The translations under genes were made by a program, and so were the position numbers. A DNA stretch of 64,000 nt from Prescottella subtropica (GTDB lineage Bacteria; Actinomycetota; Actinomycetes; Mycobacteriales; Mycobacteriaceae): positions 248,001 to 312,000 of the forward strand of contig NZ_SKCH01000001.1 of NCBI RefSeq assembly GCF_005434945.1, written 5' to 3'. Within the stretch, counting starts at the first letter, position 1. Every line of letters begins with the position of its first letter. Under the pieces are notes generated by a model, which had not been told where the DNA came from, did not search any database, and saw only the letters and a program-made list of their open reading frames with translations. Positions 49,473-58,649 of the stretch are shown here, piece after piece.

Positions 49473-51962
49473 GTGAGTATCGCGAATCTGACCCGTGCCG
49501 AGACCGCCGCCCGTTCCGCCGAGGTCACCGTCCGCTCGTACCGGGTGGAACTGGACGTCACCGGTGCGCCGAATCCGACGGAAGCCGGCTTCCTCACCAC
49601 CACGACCGTCGAGTTCGACGCGTCGGCCGCCGAGACGTGGCTCGACTTCATCGGCCTCGAGATCCGGTCCGTCATCGTCAACGGCCAGTTCGTGGACGTC
49701 GACCACGACGGTGCCCGCATCCGGTTGCGCGGGCTGCGCAGCACCAACACGGTCGTGGTCAGCGCGGTCGGCGAGTACAGCCGTTCCGGGGAGGGCCTGC
49801 ACCGGTTCGTCGACCCGGTAGACGAGCAGACCTATCTGTACACGCAGTACGAGCCGTCGGACGCGCGTCGGGTCTTCGCGTGCTTCGAGCAGCCGGACAT
49901 GAAGGCGCCGTTCACGTTCGTGGTCACCGCCCCGAGCGGCTGGGAGGTGACGTCGAACCGTCCGGTGGCCGTCGTCGAGGACGACGGGGACCGCCAGTTC
50001 GTGGAGTTCTCGCCGACGCTGCCGATCTCCACGTACATCACCGCGATCGTCGCGGGGCCATACCATCGCATCGAATCCGTGTGGCGTCGAGGCGATCTGA
50101 AGGTTCCGCTCGGGGTGATGTGTCGGGCGTCGCTGGCCGGGCACCTGGACGCGGACACGATCGTCGAGGTCACGAAGCAGGGCCTCGACTTCTTCGCCGA
50201 ACACTTCGACTACCCGTACCCGTGGGGCAAGTACGACCAGGTGTTCGTGCCCGAATACAACCTGGGCGCCATGGAGAACCCCGGCTGTGTGACGTTCACC
50301 GAGGCGTACGTCTTCCGTGGCGCCGCGACCGCCGCGCAGTACGAGGCGCGCGCCAACACGATCCTGCACGAGATGGCGCACATGTGGTTCGGCGATCTCG
50401 TGACGATGGTGTGGTGGGACGACCTGTGGCTCAAGGAATCGTTCGCCGACTACATGGGTGCCCTCGCGAGCGCCGAGGCCACCGAGTGGACCGACGCGTG
50501 GGTGGCGTTCGCGAATCGCCGTAAGGCGTGGGCGTATTCGCAGGACCAGCTGCCGACGACGCACCCGATCGTCGCCGACATCGTCGACCTCGAGGCCGCC
50601 AAACTCAACTTCGACGGCATCACCTACGCGAAGGGGGCCAGTGTCCTCAAACAGCTCGTCGCGTACGTCGGCCGGGACGCGTTCTTCGACGGCGCCCGAC
50701 GCTACTTCCGTGAACACGCCTACGGCAACACGACTCTCGCCGACCTGCTGGCGGTGCTGTCGACGGCGTCGGGCCGTGATCTCGAGTCGTGGGCGCGGGC
50801 CTGGCTGCAGACCACCGGCATGTCGACGCTCACCCTCGAACGGGCGGCCGACGGGTGGGAGATCGTGCAGACCGATCCGCGGCCGCACCGGCTCGCCGTC
50901 GGCCTCTACGACGTCGACGACGTGGGGAACCTGGTGCGCAGTGGCCGGATGGAACTCGATGTGGTGGACCCCCGGACCCCCGTCGACCTTCCCGCGGCCG
51001 CGCTGCGACTGATCGACGACGGCGACCTCACCTATGCGAAGGTGCGACTCGACGCGGATTCTCTTGCCACGGTGGAACAGTCACTCGATCGTGTCGTCGA
51101 CCCCCTCGTGCGCGGTCTGATCTGGTCGGCGTTGTGGAACGCGGTCCGTGACGGCGAACTCGATCCCGTCCGCTACCTGGACGCGGCGCGGCGGTTCGCT
51201 CCGGCGGAGACGAACACCGCCCTCACCGCGGCGGTCCTGGCGAACGCGTCGTACGCGATCGCCCACTACCTGCCCGACGCGACGCGTGACCGGTGGAGGC
51301 AGGACTGGCTCGACACCTGTTGGGCCACGATGCACGACGCTGCACCCGGCTCCGGAGCGCAGTTGGCGTGGGCGCGGGCCGTGGCGGCGGCCGCCGCCGT
51401 CGACGACCGGCACGCGGCCGACCTGCGCGCGATCCTCGCCGGCGACCGTCCCGGTCCGGACGGGCTGCGTCTCGACCCGGACCTGCGGTGGGCGTGGTGG
51501 ACGGCGCTGTCGGCGACCGGGCATGCCGGCCCGGACGACGTCGACACCGAACTGGCCCGCGACGACACCGCCTCCGGGCGCACCGCACACCTGCGGGCCC
51601 TCGCGGCCCGCCCGCACCCGGACGTGAAGGCCGACGCCTGGCGGTCCGCGCTCGACGACCCCACGCTCAGCAACGACCAGCTCGACGCCGTCATCGGCGG
51701 CTTCCGGTCCGGTGGCCGGCGCGATTTGATCGCCGGGTACGACGACGCCTACTTCGCGGCGATCGGTGACGTGTGGGCCGGGCGCAGCATCGAGATCGCC
51801 CGCCGCATCGTGCTCGGCCTGTTTCCCGCCGCCGAATCCCTCGACGGTGTCGACACCTGGCTCGGCGCCCACCCGGACGCCCCCGACGCGCTGCGCCGCC
51901 TGGTGCTCGAACAGCGCGACCATCTCGCCCGCGATCTCCGGGTGCGGGCGGCGCGGTGTTAA
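49473..51962 (+). CDS. pepN: Aminopeptidase N (M1 family)
   Basis: 829 residues. Exopeptidase motif GAMENPGCV near 265, zinc site HEMAH at about 299 with the downstream Glu in WWDDLWLKESFADYMG, Tyr of the active site in ATEWTD-following region, and the ERAP1-like C-terminal helical domain. Removes N-terminal residues from peptides in the cytosol. GTG start; CAGGAT lies 7 nt upstream, close to the leaderless pattern. Length matches actinobacterial PepN (about 850). Confidence 0.95.
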   Translation: MSIANLTRAETAARSAEVTVRSYRVELDVTGAPNPTEAGFLTTTTVEFDASAAETWLDFIGLEIRSVIVNGQFVDVDHDGARIRLRGLRSTNTVVVSAVGEYSRSGEGLHRFVDPVDEQTYLYTQYEPSDARRVFACFEQPDMKAPFTFVVTAPSGWEVTSNRPVAVVEDDGDRQFVEFSPTLPISTYITAIVAGPYHRIESVWRRGDLKVPLGVMCRASLAGHLDADTIVEVTKQGLDFFAEHFDYPYPWGKYDQVFVPEYNLGAMENPGCVTFTEAYVFRGAATAAQYEARANTILHEMAHMWFGDLVTMVWWDDLWLKESFADYMGALASAEATEWTDAWVAFANRRKAWAYSQDQLPTTHPIVADIVDLEAAKLNFDGITYAKGASVLKQLVAYVGRDAFFDGARRYFREHAYGNTTLADLLAVLSTASGRDLESWARAWLQTTGMSTLTLERAADGWEIVQTDPRPHRLAVGLYDVDDVGNLVRSGRMELDVVDPRTPVDLPAAALRLIDDGDLTYAKVRLDADSLATVEQSLDRVVDPLVRGLIWSALWNAVRDGELDPVRYLDAARRFAPAETNTALTAAVLANASYAIAHYLPDATRDRWRQDWLDTCWATMHDAAPGSGAQLAWARAVAAAAAVDDRHAADLRAILAGDRPGPDGLRLDPDLRWAWWTALSATGHAGPDDVDTELARDDTASGRTAHLRALAARPHPDVKADAWRSALDDPTLSNDQLDAVIGGFRSGGRRDLIAGYDDAYFAAIGDVWAGRSIEIARRIVLGLFPAAESLDGVDTWLGAHPDAPDALRRLVLEQRDHLARDLRVRAARC

Positions 51963-52137
51963 CGCGATGTGACGCCGTCTTTACGCCGGCGGCCTCGGGC
52001 GTTTCTTTTCTGTAAGAGCCTGCCGCAGATCACCTTCGGGGCTTGGAAACCGGTCTCGTGCTCGGCTACACATGCCTTGTCGCCGAGAACGGCGGAACGG
52101 TGAGGCGTCGGCTTCGCAGAAACGAAGGGGAATGACA

Positions 52138-52269
52138 ATGGGTTCTGAGGATTTCGCGGCGGCCGCCGGTTCGGTGGATTTCGACCAGCTGATCGCCGGG
52201 GCGGAAGCAGTGGGTGCGTTCGCCGGACTGGTCGCCGCAGTCGGGGCGTTCGCTGCACTGCTGAAGTAG
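52138..52269 (+). CDS. 43-residue hydrophobic peptide
   Basis: MGSEDFAAAAGSVDFDQLIA then GAEAVGAFAGLVAAVGAFAALLK. Acidic N-terminal part, then a Gly/Ala-rich helix with a repeated VGAFA unit spaced by six residues. ATG preceded by GAAGGGGA at ideal distance, followed by a strong terminator, and a 175-bp leader with no other gene, so it is a stand-alone transcription unit. No signal peptide. Size and amphipathic character recall the small PorA/PorH channel peptides of corynebacteria, but no homology was established. Confidence 0.65.
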   Translation: MGSEDFAAAAGSVDFDQLIAGAEAVGAFAGLVAAVGAFAALLK

Positions 52270-52300
52270 GACGGGGCCGGCCAGGGGTGGCCGCGCCGAA

Positions 52301-52335
52301 CTCGGGCCCGGAGTCGCCACCACTCCGGGCCCGAG
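52301..52335 (+). terminator. Terminator after the small peptide gene
   Basis: 14-bp perfect stem CTCGGGCCCGGAGT (52301-52314) and ACTCCGGGCCCGAG (52322-52335), 7-nt loop, 31 bp after the stop. It isolates the peptide gene from the FetB-like gene downstream. Confidence 0.75.
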
Positions 52336-52365
52336 GCATGTCTCGGCCGTGGGAAGGTGTCCACG

Positions 52366-53127
52366 ATGAGTGCATCGTTGGCGAACCCCGGTGTCGCACT
52401 GCTGCTGCTGTGCGCGGTCATGCTCGCGTGCACGGCCGTCGTCTACTGTGTCGCCCACCTCGGCCGGCCGGTGACCGCACCGTGGGCTGCGGTGCGCGGA
52501 GCCCTGCAGCTGGCCGTGGTCGCGCTGATCCTGGTGGCCGCGCTCGCGCACCTGTGGTCGTCGCTGCTGGTGCTGGCCGTGATGTTCGTGGCCGCAGTCT
52601 TCACCGCGGCCCGTCGTGCCCGCGCCGGACGATCCGCGGCCTGGCTGGCGGTGGCGCTCGCGTCGGGGGTCGGCCTGGTGGTGCCGATGATGCTGGTCAG
52701 CGGCGTCGTCCCGTTGCAGGGCGTGGCGCTCGTCCCGATCGGGGGCATCGTGCTGGGCAATGCAATGACCGCGACCGCGCTCGCCGCCAAACGTGGTCTC
52801 GACGCGATCGAGCAACGCTGGGGTGAGGTGGAGGCCGGACTGAGCCTCGGATTCAGTGTGCGGGACGCGCGCATGGAGGTGGTGGGGTCGGCCGCGTCCG
52901 ACGCGTTGCTGCCGGGCCTCGACCAGACGCGCACCGTCGGACTCGTCACGCTGCCGGGTGCTTTCGTCGGTGTCCTGCTCGCCACCGGGTCCGCGGTGCA
53001 GGCCGGGGCCGTGCAGATCCTGGTGCTGGTGGCCCTGTTGCTGGCGCAGTCGTGTGCGGTGGCGGTGACGATGGAACTGGTGGCCCGCGGAGTCGTGCAC
53101 CGGCCGGGGAGCCACACCTCGGTCTGA
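52366..53127 (+). CDS. FetB/UPF0014 family membrane permease
   Basis: 253 residues, about seven helices. YbbM/FetB features: APWAAVRGALQLAVVALILV, MFVAAVFTAARRARAG, GGIVLGNAMTATALAAKRGL and the cytoplasmic loop ASDALLPGLDQTRTVGLVTLPGAFVG. FetB pairs with an ATPase FetA and exports iron in E. coli; no ATPase gene is adjacent here. ATG 52366 has GGAAGG 8 nt upstream. Confidence 0.85.
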   Translation: MSASLANPGVALLLLCAVMLACTAVVYCVAHLGRPVTAPWAAVRGALQLAVVALILVAALAHLWSSLLVLAVMFVAAVFTAARRARAGRSAAWLAVALASGVGLVVPMMLVSGVVPLQGVALVPIGGIVLGNAMTATALAAKRGLDAIEQRWGEVEAGLSLGFSVRDARMEVVGSAASDALLPGLDQTRTVGLVTLPGAFVGVLLATGSAVQAGAVQILVLVALLLAQSCAVAVTMELVARGVVHRPGSHTSV

Positions 53128-53176
53128 CGGTCCGCGGAACAGTCGATGAACACTCGCCGCATTCCCCGGAATCGAG

Positions 53177-53206
53177 TTGAACACCCGTCCGAATGTGGGT
53201 TGTGAT
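53177..53206 (+). promoter_or_regulatory. Promoter candidate of the PhoD gene
   Basis: TTGAAC (53177-53182), 18-bp spacer, TGTGAT (53201-53206), 48 bp before the ATG. Reasonable but not strong. A clear actinobacterial PHO box (GTTCACC repeats) was not seen. Confidence 0.35.
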
Positions 53207-53254
53207 CCTGGGGTGCTGGAAAACGTGGTGCAGGAAAACCTGGAGAACACCGAC

Positions 53255-54922
53255 ATGTCAGGAGTGAGCCGTCGCGGTGTCCTGCGCGGCTCCGTGATGC
53301 TCGCGGGGGCCGGACTGGTCGCCGCGACGGCGGGAAAGGCGGCCGCCGCGACCCCGTCCGCGGTTTTCGGGCACGGCATCGCGTCCGGTGATCCACTGCC
53401 CGACGGTGTGATCATCTGGACCCGCGTCACCCCGTCCGCCGACGCGGCACCCGGCTCCGGTGTCGGGCCGACGGTGCCGACGACCTGGCAGGTCGCCGCC
53501 GACGACGGTTTCACGACCATCGTGTGCAGCGGCACCGTCCCCACCGGCCCCGACCGCGACCACACCGTCAAGGTCGACGTCACCGGTCTGCGTCCGGGCA
53601 CCGGCTACTTCTACCGGTTCACCGCACTGGGGCAGACGTCGCCGACCGGACGCACCCGCACCGCGCCCGCCGTCGACGCCGACGTGCCGCGGCTGCGGTT
53701 CGGTGTCGTGTCCTGCTCCAACTGGGAGGCCGGCTGGTTCGCGTCGTACCGGCATCTCGCCGACCGTGACGACCTCGACGCCGTCCTGCACCTCGGCGAC
53801 TACATCTACGAGTACGGCCGCGGCGAATACGGTGCCCGCACCGGATCGGTGCGCCTGCACGATCCGGCGCACGAGATCGTCTCCCTCGCCGACTACCGGA
53901 TCCGGCACGCGCAGTACAAGACCGACCCGGATCTGACGGCCCTGCACGCGAAGGTGCCGTTCATCGCCACGTGGGACGACCACGAGTCCGCCGACAACGC
54001 CTACGACGGCGGCGCCGAGAACCACGATCCCGCCACCGAGGGGGAGTGGGGTGCCCGTAAGGCCGCGTCGACGCAGGCGTACTTCGAGTGGATGCCGGTG
54101 CGGGTCAACGGAACCGGAACCGATGCCGCACTGTATCGGCGTTTCCGGTTCGGGAATCTCGCCGAACTGTCGATGCTGGACCTGCGCACCTACCGGGACG
54201 AGCAGGCGTCCGCCGGTGCCGGCTGGCGCACGGTCGACGCCCCCGACCGGACGATCACCGGGCGCGCCCAGATGGACTGGCTGACCGGCGGCATCGTCAC
54301 CTCCCCGGCCCGGTGGAAGCTCGTCGGCAACCCGGTGATGATCACGCCGTGTGTGTTCCCGCCGCTCGACACCCGCACCACGGCGGCGATCACCGAGATG
54401 ATCGGCGTCCCCGACGCGGGCATTCCCTACAACACCGACCAGTGGGACGGCTACACCGCCGACCGACGTCGACTGTTCGACGCGATCACCGGGAATGCGG
54501 TGCGTAACACCGTGTTCCTGACCGGGGACATCCACACGTCGTGGGCGTGCGACCTGCCGGTGGACGCCGCGAACTATCCGGTCGCCGGCACCGTCGGCAC
54601 CGAGTTCGTGGTGCCGTCGGTGACGTCACCGAACATCGACGACATGCTGAACGTGCCGCCGCGGACGGCGACCGTCGCCGCGGAGGAAGCATTCAAAACG
54701 ATCAACCGTCATGTGCGGTACGTCGAACTCGACTCCCACGGCTACGGCGTATTCGAGGTGGACAAGCAAGGCGCGCAAATGGATTGGTTCTACGTCGACG
54801 ATCCGACGGATCCGCGGGGGACCGCCCGGCACGGGATGAGCTACCGGGTGGCCGACGGCACCGGGAAGGCGCATCCGGTGCCGGGGCCGCTCGATCCGAG
54901 GGTGTACCGCCCCGGCGTCTGA
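53255..54922 (+). CDS. phoD: Alkaline phosphatase PhoD, Tat-exported
   Basis: 555 residues. Twin-arginine signal SRRGVLRGSVMLAGAGLVAA with AxA cleavage (AAAATP). Fibronectin-like N-terminal region (HGIASGDPLPDGVIIWTRV), then the metallophosphatase blocks LHLGDYIYEYGRGEYG, ATWDDHESADNAYDGG and FLTGDIHTSWACDLPV that bind Ca and Fe. Releases phosphate from organic monoesters and diesters outside the cell. ATG 53255 chosen to give the Tat signal, with GGAG 9 nt upstream. Confidence 0.93.
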   Translation: MSGVSRRGVLRGSVMLAGAGLVAATAGKAAAATPSAVFGHGIASGDPLPDGVIIWTRVTPSADAAPGSGVGPTVPTTWQVAADDGFTTIVCSGTVPTGPDRDHTVKVDVTGLRPGTGYFYRFTALGQTSPTGRTRTAPAVDADVPRLRFGVVSCSNWEAGWFASYRHLADRDDLDAVLHLGDYIYEYGRGEYGARTGSVRLHDPAHEIVSLADYRIRHAQYKTDPDLTALHAKVPFIATWDDHESADNAYDGGAENHDPATEGEWGARKAASTQAYFEWMPVRVNGTGTDAALYRRFRFGNLAELSMLDLRTYRDEQASAGAGWRTVDAPDRTITGRAQMDWLTGGIVTSPARWKLVGNPVMITPCVFPPLDTRTTAAITEMIGVPDAGIPYNTDQWDGYTADRRRLFDAITGNAVRNTVFLTGDIHTSWACDLPVDAANYPVAGTVGTEFVVPSVTSPNIDDMLNVPPRTATVAAEEAFKTINRHVRYVELDSHGYGVFEVDKQGAQMDWFYVDDPTDPRGTARHGMSYRVADGTGKAHPVPGPLDPRVYRPGV

Positions 54923-55003
54923 CCCTGCACATGCCGCTGCGGCCGGCACTCCCGGGGAGCGTCGGCTACAGCGGTTCTCTGTGGTTGTCCGGGGCTTCTG
55001 CGC

Positions 55004-56176
55004 CTACGCGGCGTGGGGGCCGGCCCGCCCGTGGGCCGGAACGGGTTGTCGGTGTGGGTCGACGCTGGTGGGCGGGGTGAACCACGGCCGGCGATCGGCG
55101 GCGATGGCGACGGTCCAGGGGGTGTGGTGGAGCGTCCGGTGATGGTGTCGGCAGAGCAGGACCAGGTTGTCGAGATCGGTGGGGCCGCCGTCGACCCAGT
55201 GCCGGACATGATGCGCATCGCAGTGGGCGGGTGGGGCCCCGCACCCGGGGAACGCGCAGCCGTGGTCGCGGGCGGTGAGAGCACGGCGCTGCTTCTTGGA
55301 CACGGTGCGGGTGGTGCGACCCAGGTCGATCGGGGCGCCGTCCGCGAAGACGATCGGCGTGAGGTGGCAGTCGCACGCGATCAGTCGGGTGGTCGGGATC
55401 GACAGCGGCCCGAGCCACGGCATGCGCGCGATGTCACTGCCGCCGAACAGATCCGGGTGGTCCGCGGCCGTCCGGGCCAGGTCGTGGGCGTCGACGTGCA
55501 GGTTGAGGTGCGGGCGTTCACCACCGTCGATGGGGGTGTTGCCGGAATCGAGGTAGCGGCGCAGAATTTCGGTGAAGGCATCGGCGCGACGCTGCCCCGA
55601 GGTGCGGGTGCCGGCAGGATCGTCGGTGGGGTTGCCCGGTCTGGTGAGTGCGGAGAGCGCACTCAGCAGCATCTCGCCGGTGACGGCGTCGAAATCTCCC
55701 TTGACGGCGACCCGTCCGTTCAGGGTTTTCGCGGCGTGGAACTCGTTGCGGTCGGCGTCCTCCGCGGGCGGGAGTTCGTCGGATTCGAAGATGCGCTCGA
55801 GTCGGGCGATGCAGGTGCGGACGGTGGTGGTGGTGGCGTTCGGGCCGGTAGCCGCGTCGAGCAGAATCTGCCGGCACGAGTCGAGTGCCTCGGTGGGCAT
55901 GCCGCGCGGTGGTCGTTCACAGAATCCGGTGATGAGGGCGGCATGGTCGGCGGACAGGCGCCCGTCGTGGAAGGCGGCGGCGACATCGGGTTCGCGGTGG
56001 AGCGCCGACCCAAGATTGAGAATTCGTGCAGCAGCAGGTATTTCGAGCAGTGTATGGGCGGCGAGCCACTGCTTGACGCTGCGGTAGCCGAGCGTGTCGA
56101 GCGGCACCGGACGCTCCGCGATCTCGGCGACCAGCGACACTCGGAGAGCCTCGAGGCGTTCGATCTCGCGGGACAC
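55004..56176 (-). CDS. DUF222 / HNH endonuclease (13E12-type) protein
   Basis: 390 residues from GTG 56176. DUF222 region (SREIERLEALRVSLVAEIAE, VKQWLAAHTLLEIPAAARIL, ITGFCERPPRGM) and a C-terminal HNH domain RDHGCAFPGCGAPPAHCDAHH with WVDGGPTDLDNLVLLCRHHH. Common multi-copy family in actinobacteria, biology unclear. Coding similarity appears to continue upstream (LPAPALLDSTLEV): an ATG at 56279 would be in frame if the run of seven C at 56265-56271 had six, so the N-terminus may be truncated by a homopolymer indel. Confidence 0.82.
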   Translation of the reverse strand: MSREIERLEALRVSLVAEIAERPVPLDTLGYRSVKQWLAAHTLLEIPAAARILNLGSALHREPDVAAAFHDGRLSADHAALITGFCERPPRGMPTEALDSCRQILLDAATGPNATTTTVRTCIARLERIFESDELPPAEDADRNEFHAAKTLNGRVAVKGDFDAVTGEMLLSALSALTRPGNPTDDPAGTRTSGQRRADAFTEILRRYLDSGNTPIDGGERPHLNLHVDAHDLARTAADHPDLFGGSDIARMPWLGPLSIPTTRLIACDCHLTPIVFADGAPIDLGRTTRTVSKKQRRALTARDHGCAFPGCGAPPAHCDAHHVRHWVDGGPTDLDNLVLLCRHHHRTLHHTPWTVAIAADRRPWFTPPTSVDPHRQPVPAHGRAGPHAA

Positions 56177-56310
56177 CTCGAGCGTGCTGTCCAGAAGTGC
56201 CGGCGCGGGAAGGTTGTCGACATCCTCGGCGCGCAGCGAGAGTGCTGCGACTGGTTGCGGCGATCCCCCCCGGATTCATGACACGAGATTAATTCGAACA
56301 TAAGTTCGAG

Positions 56311-56907
56311 TCAAGGGTTCGCGGTCAGCATCTCGATCCACCGTCCGATCACCGTCTGCAGGGCGGCCCGGCGGTCGTCGAACGCGGCTCGGGAATCGAC
56401 GGCGCGGGACCCGTACGCGAGATCGAACACCAGCCCCTCGAGCAGGCTGACGAGATCGCGTCCGGCGCCGGTCGGGTCGGCCGCACCCAGTCCCTCCATC
56501 AGTGTGGTGGCTTCCGGGATCGAGAGCAGGCACGAGGCGAGTCCGGCCCGCAGTTCGTCGTCGCCGGCGGCGTCGGTGAGAAGTGCGTAGCGGGCGAGGA
56601 CGTCCCGACGCCGCTCGACCGTCGACATTGCGAGGTGGTCGACGATCAGTGAAGCGGCCTCGGACGATGTCCGTGGCGGCTCGTCGGGGAGGTGGTCGTG
56701 GAAGGCGGCGCGGGAGCGGTCGGTCAGGTGTGCCACCGCGGCCGTGACCAGCGCGTGGCGGGTTCGGTAGTAGTACGACGTCGACCCGCGGGCGAGCCCG
56801 AGTCGCGCGTCGACGGCCTGGTGGGTGAGTGTATGGTTGCCGCCCTCGGCGGCGAGGTCGAGGGCGGCCTCGCAGATGAGTTCGCGGCGGGACGGGCGGT
56901 GAGGCAT
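56311..56907 (-). CDS. TetR family regulator
   Basis: 198 residues. N-terminal helix-turn-helix: RRELICEAALDLAAEGGNHT, LTHQAVDARLGLARGSTSYY, YRTRHALVTAAVAHLTDRSR; variable C-terminal ligand domain. Divergent from zapE with 40 bp between; the palindrome CTCTA-N6-TAGAG there is a likely operator controlling both. ATG with GGATGGAG upstream. Ligand unknown. Confidence 0.88.
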   Translation of the reverse strand: MPHRPSRRELICEAALDLAAEGGNHTLTHQAVDARLGLARGSTSYYYRTRHALVTAAVAHLTDRSRAAFHDHLPDEPPRTSSEAASLIVDHLAMSTVERRRDVLARYALLTDAAGDDELRAGLASCLLSIPEATTLMEGLGAADPTGAGRDLVSLLEGLVFDLAYGSRAVDSRAAFDDRRAALQTVIGRWIEMLTANP

Positions 56908-56924
56908 GTCTCCATCCTCGCACC

Positions 56925-56940
56925 CTCTACGATGCTAGAG
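56925..56940. promoter_or_regulatory. Probable TetR operator between divergent genes
   Basis: CTCTA (56925-56929), six bases, TAGAG (56936-56940). It overlaps the zapE -10 element TAGAGT and a TAGCAT hexamer usable by the TetR gene, so one bound repressor could block both promoters. Confidence 0.5.
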
Positions 56941-56941
56941 T
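56936..56941 (+). promoter_or_regulatory. -10 element of leaderless zapE gene
   Basis: TAGAGT, six bases before ATG 56948; no Shine-Dalgarno. Confidence 0.55.
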
Positions 56942-56947
56942 CTCGTC

Positions 56948-57982
56948 ATGCGCTGGTCCCGGAAAACCCCACCGCAACAGTCCGGTCGATCCGTCGATCC
57001 TGCCGTGTTCGACACGGCGGCAGCGGAACTCGGATTCGTGCTCGACGCATCGCAGCGGCACGCCGCTGCTGTCCTCGCCGCGGGTGACCGCGATCTGTAC
57101 CTGTGGGGCCCTGTCGGCCGGGGTAAGAGTTGGCTCATGGCAACGTATTTCGATGCGCTGCCGGACGGACGCAAGCTGCGGGTGCATTTCCATGAGTTCT
57201 TCCGGGACCTGCACGCGGCCATCCGGGCGTCCCGCAACGATCTCGGGGTCGCGTTGGACCGGATACTCGACGGACTCGACGTGGTCTGCTTCGACGAGTT
57301 CCACGTGTACGACCCCGCGGACGGAAAGTTCATCGCCCGCTTGCTGCCGGTGCTCGTGAAGCGCGAGATCCGGGTGGTGCTGACATCGAACTATCCACCG
57401 AGATCCCTGATGCCCAATCCACTGTTCCACGATGGTTTCGTGCCCACGATCGACCTGATCGAGCGCAGTCTGACGGTCGTCACCCTCGACGGTCCGGTCG
57501 ACTACCGCACGGTTGCGGCACACGACAGCGGCTTCGCGGCCGGATTCTGGGTGTCGCCTGGAACGCCCGGGCAGCTCACGCGACTCGGTCTGCACGTGCC
57601 GACGCCCACCGAATGCCGAACCCTGCGGCCCGCCGGACACCCCGTGCACGTCCACCGGGCCGCCGACCACCTGTGGATCGACTTCGCCGATCTGTGTGAG
57701 CGGGCGACGGCCCCGGCCGACTATCTGGTGCTCGCCCGGGACTTTCCTCGGTGGGTGGTGTCCGGTGTTCCAGAGCTACGCTATGTGAAAAGAGATGCTG
57801 CGCAACGCTTCGCGAACGTCATCGACGTACTCTACGATCGCGACGTCACGGTGATCTTCCTCGCCCACGCATCGCTCGACACCCTGGGCGGTGACCGCGC
57901 GGGGCTTCCGGTGGACATCGACCGCACCTGTAGCCGTCTCGGCCGGCTCCGATGGATCGACCTCGCGGCCGTCCGGTCGTAG
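56948..57982 (+). CDS. zapE: Cell division protein ZapE / AFG1-like ATPase
   Basis: 344 residues. Single AAA-type domain: GFVLDASQRHAAAVLAAG, Walker A GPVGRGKSW at 54-62, HFHEFFRDLH, Walker B DVVCFDEFHVYDPADGKFIA, sensor VVLTSNYPPRSLMPNPLFHD. C-terminal FANVIDVLYDRDVTVIFLAH is family typical. ZapE associates with the division ring in E. coli; AFG1 relatives act in mitochondrial quality control. Start fixed by TAGAGT 6 nt upstream. Confidence 0.9.
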   Translation: MRWSRKTPPQQSGRSVDPAVFDTAAAELGFVLDASQRHAAAVLAAGDRDLYLWGPVGRGKSWLMATYFDALPDGRKLRVHFHEFFRDLHAAIRASRNDLGVALDRILDGLDVVCFDEFHVYDPADGKFIARLLPVLVKREIRVVLTSNYPPRSLMPNPLFHDGFVPTIDLIERSLTVVTLDGPVDYRTVAAHDSGFAAGFWVSPGTPGQLTRLGLHVPTPTECRTLRPAGHPVHVHRAADHLWIDFADLCERATAPADYLVLARDFPRWVVSGVPELRYVKRDAAQRFANVIDVLYDRDVTVIFLAHASLDTLGGDRAGLPVDIDRTCSRLGRLRWIDLAAVRS

Positions 57983-57989
57983 CGTCCGC

Positions 57990-58604
57990 TCACCGCCGCC
58001 GCGCGGCGAGGTGCACGTCGGGGAAACGGTGGTCTGCGTCGGGACGGCTGACGGTCCGCCAGACCTCGTCGAAGCCGGCGGTATCCAGCACCGTGGCGAG
58101 TCGGTCCGGGTGCCAGCGCCACGCCGGGGCGACGGCATGGTCGAACTCGGTGACGGCACCGACCTCGTCGGTGGCCTGCCCGACGATCGCGACGATCGCA
58201 CCCGGTACCAGTAGCCGGAACCATCGGTCCAGTACCGCTGGAACATTCGCGGGAGCGACGTGGATCAGGCTGTAGCGCGCCAGGATTGCGCGGACGGTCA
58301 CGGTGGGGAGTGTGTCGAGCACGGCGTCACCGAGCACGAACCGCAGGTGCGGGTGTTCGGTCCGCGCGATCCGCAGCATCTCGGTACTCGGGTCGACACC
58401 GATCACATCGAGGCCGGCGCGGTCCAAGTCGGCGGTGATCCGGCCCGGGCCGCAGCCCACGTCCACGACGGTGCCTGCGGCCGGGCCGGCGTGGACGAGT
58501 TCGGCGAACATCGCCACCGCGTGGCGTTCGAGCACCGTGAGGTAGGGGGAGGGGAACGTGCGGACGTAGAGGTCGGCGACGGCGTCGTACCCGGGCTGCT
58601 CCAT
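57990..58604 (-). CDS. SAM-dependent methyltransferase (class I)
   Basis: 204 residues. Motif I VVDVGCGPGRITADL near 46-60, motif II DVIGVDPSTEMLRIAR, post-motif DTLPTVTVRAILARYSLIHV, then LVPGAIVAIVGQ. Small-molecule methyltransferase; substrate unknown. ATG 58604 has TACCCT ending 8 nt upstream, near the leaderless spacing. Divergent from the CHAP gene with 45 bp between; ends 7 bp from zapE, convergent. Confidence 0.85.
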   Translation of the reverse strand: MEQPGYDAVADLYVRTFPSPYLTVLERHAVAMFAELVHAGPAAGTVVDVGCGPGRITADLDRAGLDVIGVDPSTEMLRIARTEHPHLRFVLGDAVLDTLPTVTVRAILARYSLIHVAPANVPAVLDRWFRLLVPGAIVAIVGQATDEVGAVTEFDHAVAPAWRWHPDRLATVLDTAGFDEVWRTVSRPDADHRFPDVHLAARRR

Positions 58605-58636
58605 GCCGGCCGAGGGTAGCGATCTCTCTCGGCGGC

Positions 58637-58642
58637 TACTCT
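58637..58642 (+). promoter_or_regulatory. -10 element of leaderless CHAP gene
   Basis: TACTCT, seven bases before ATG 58650. Confidence 0.55.
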
Positions 58643-58649
58643 CGACGCC

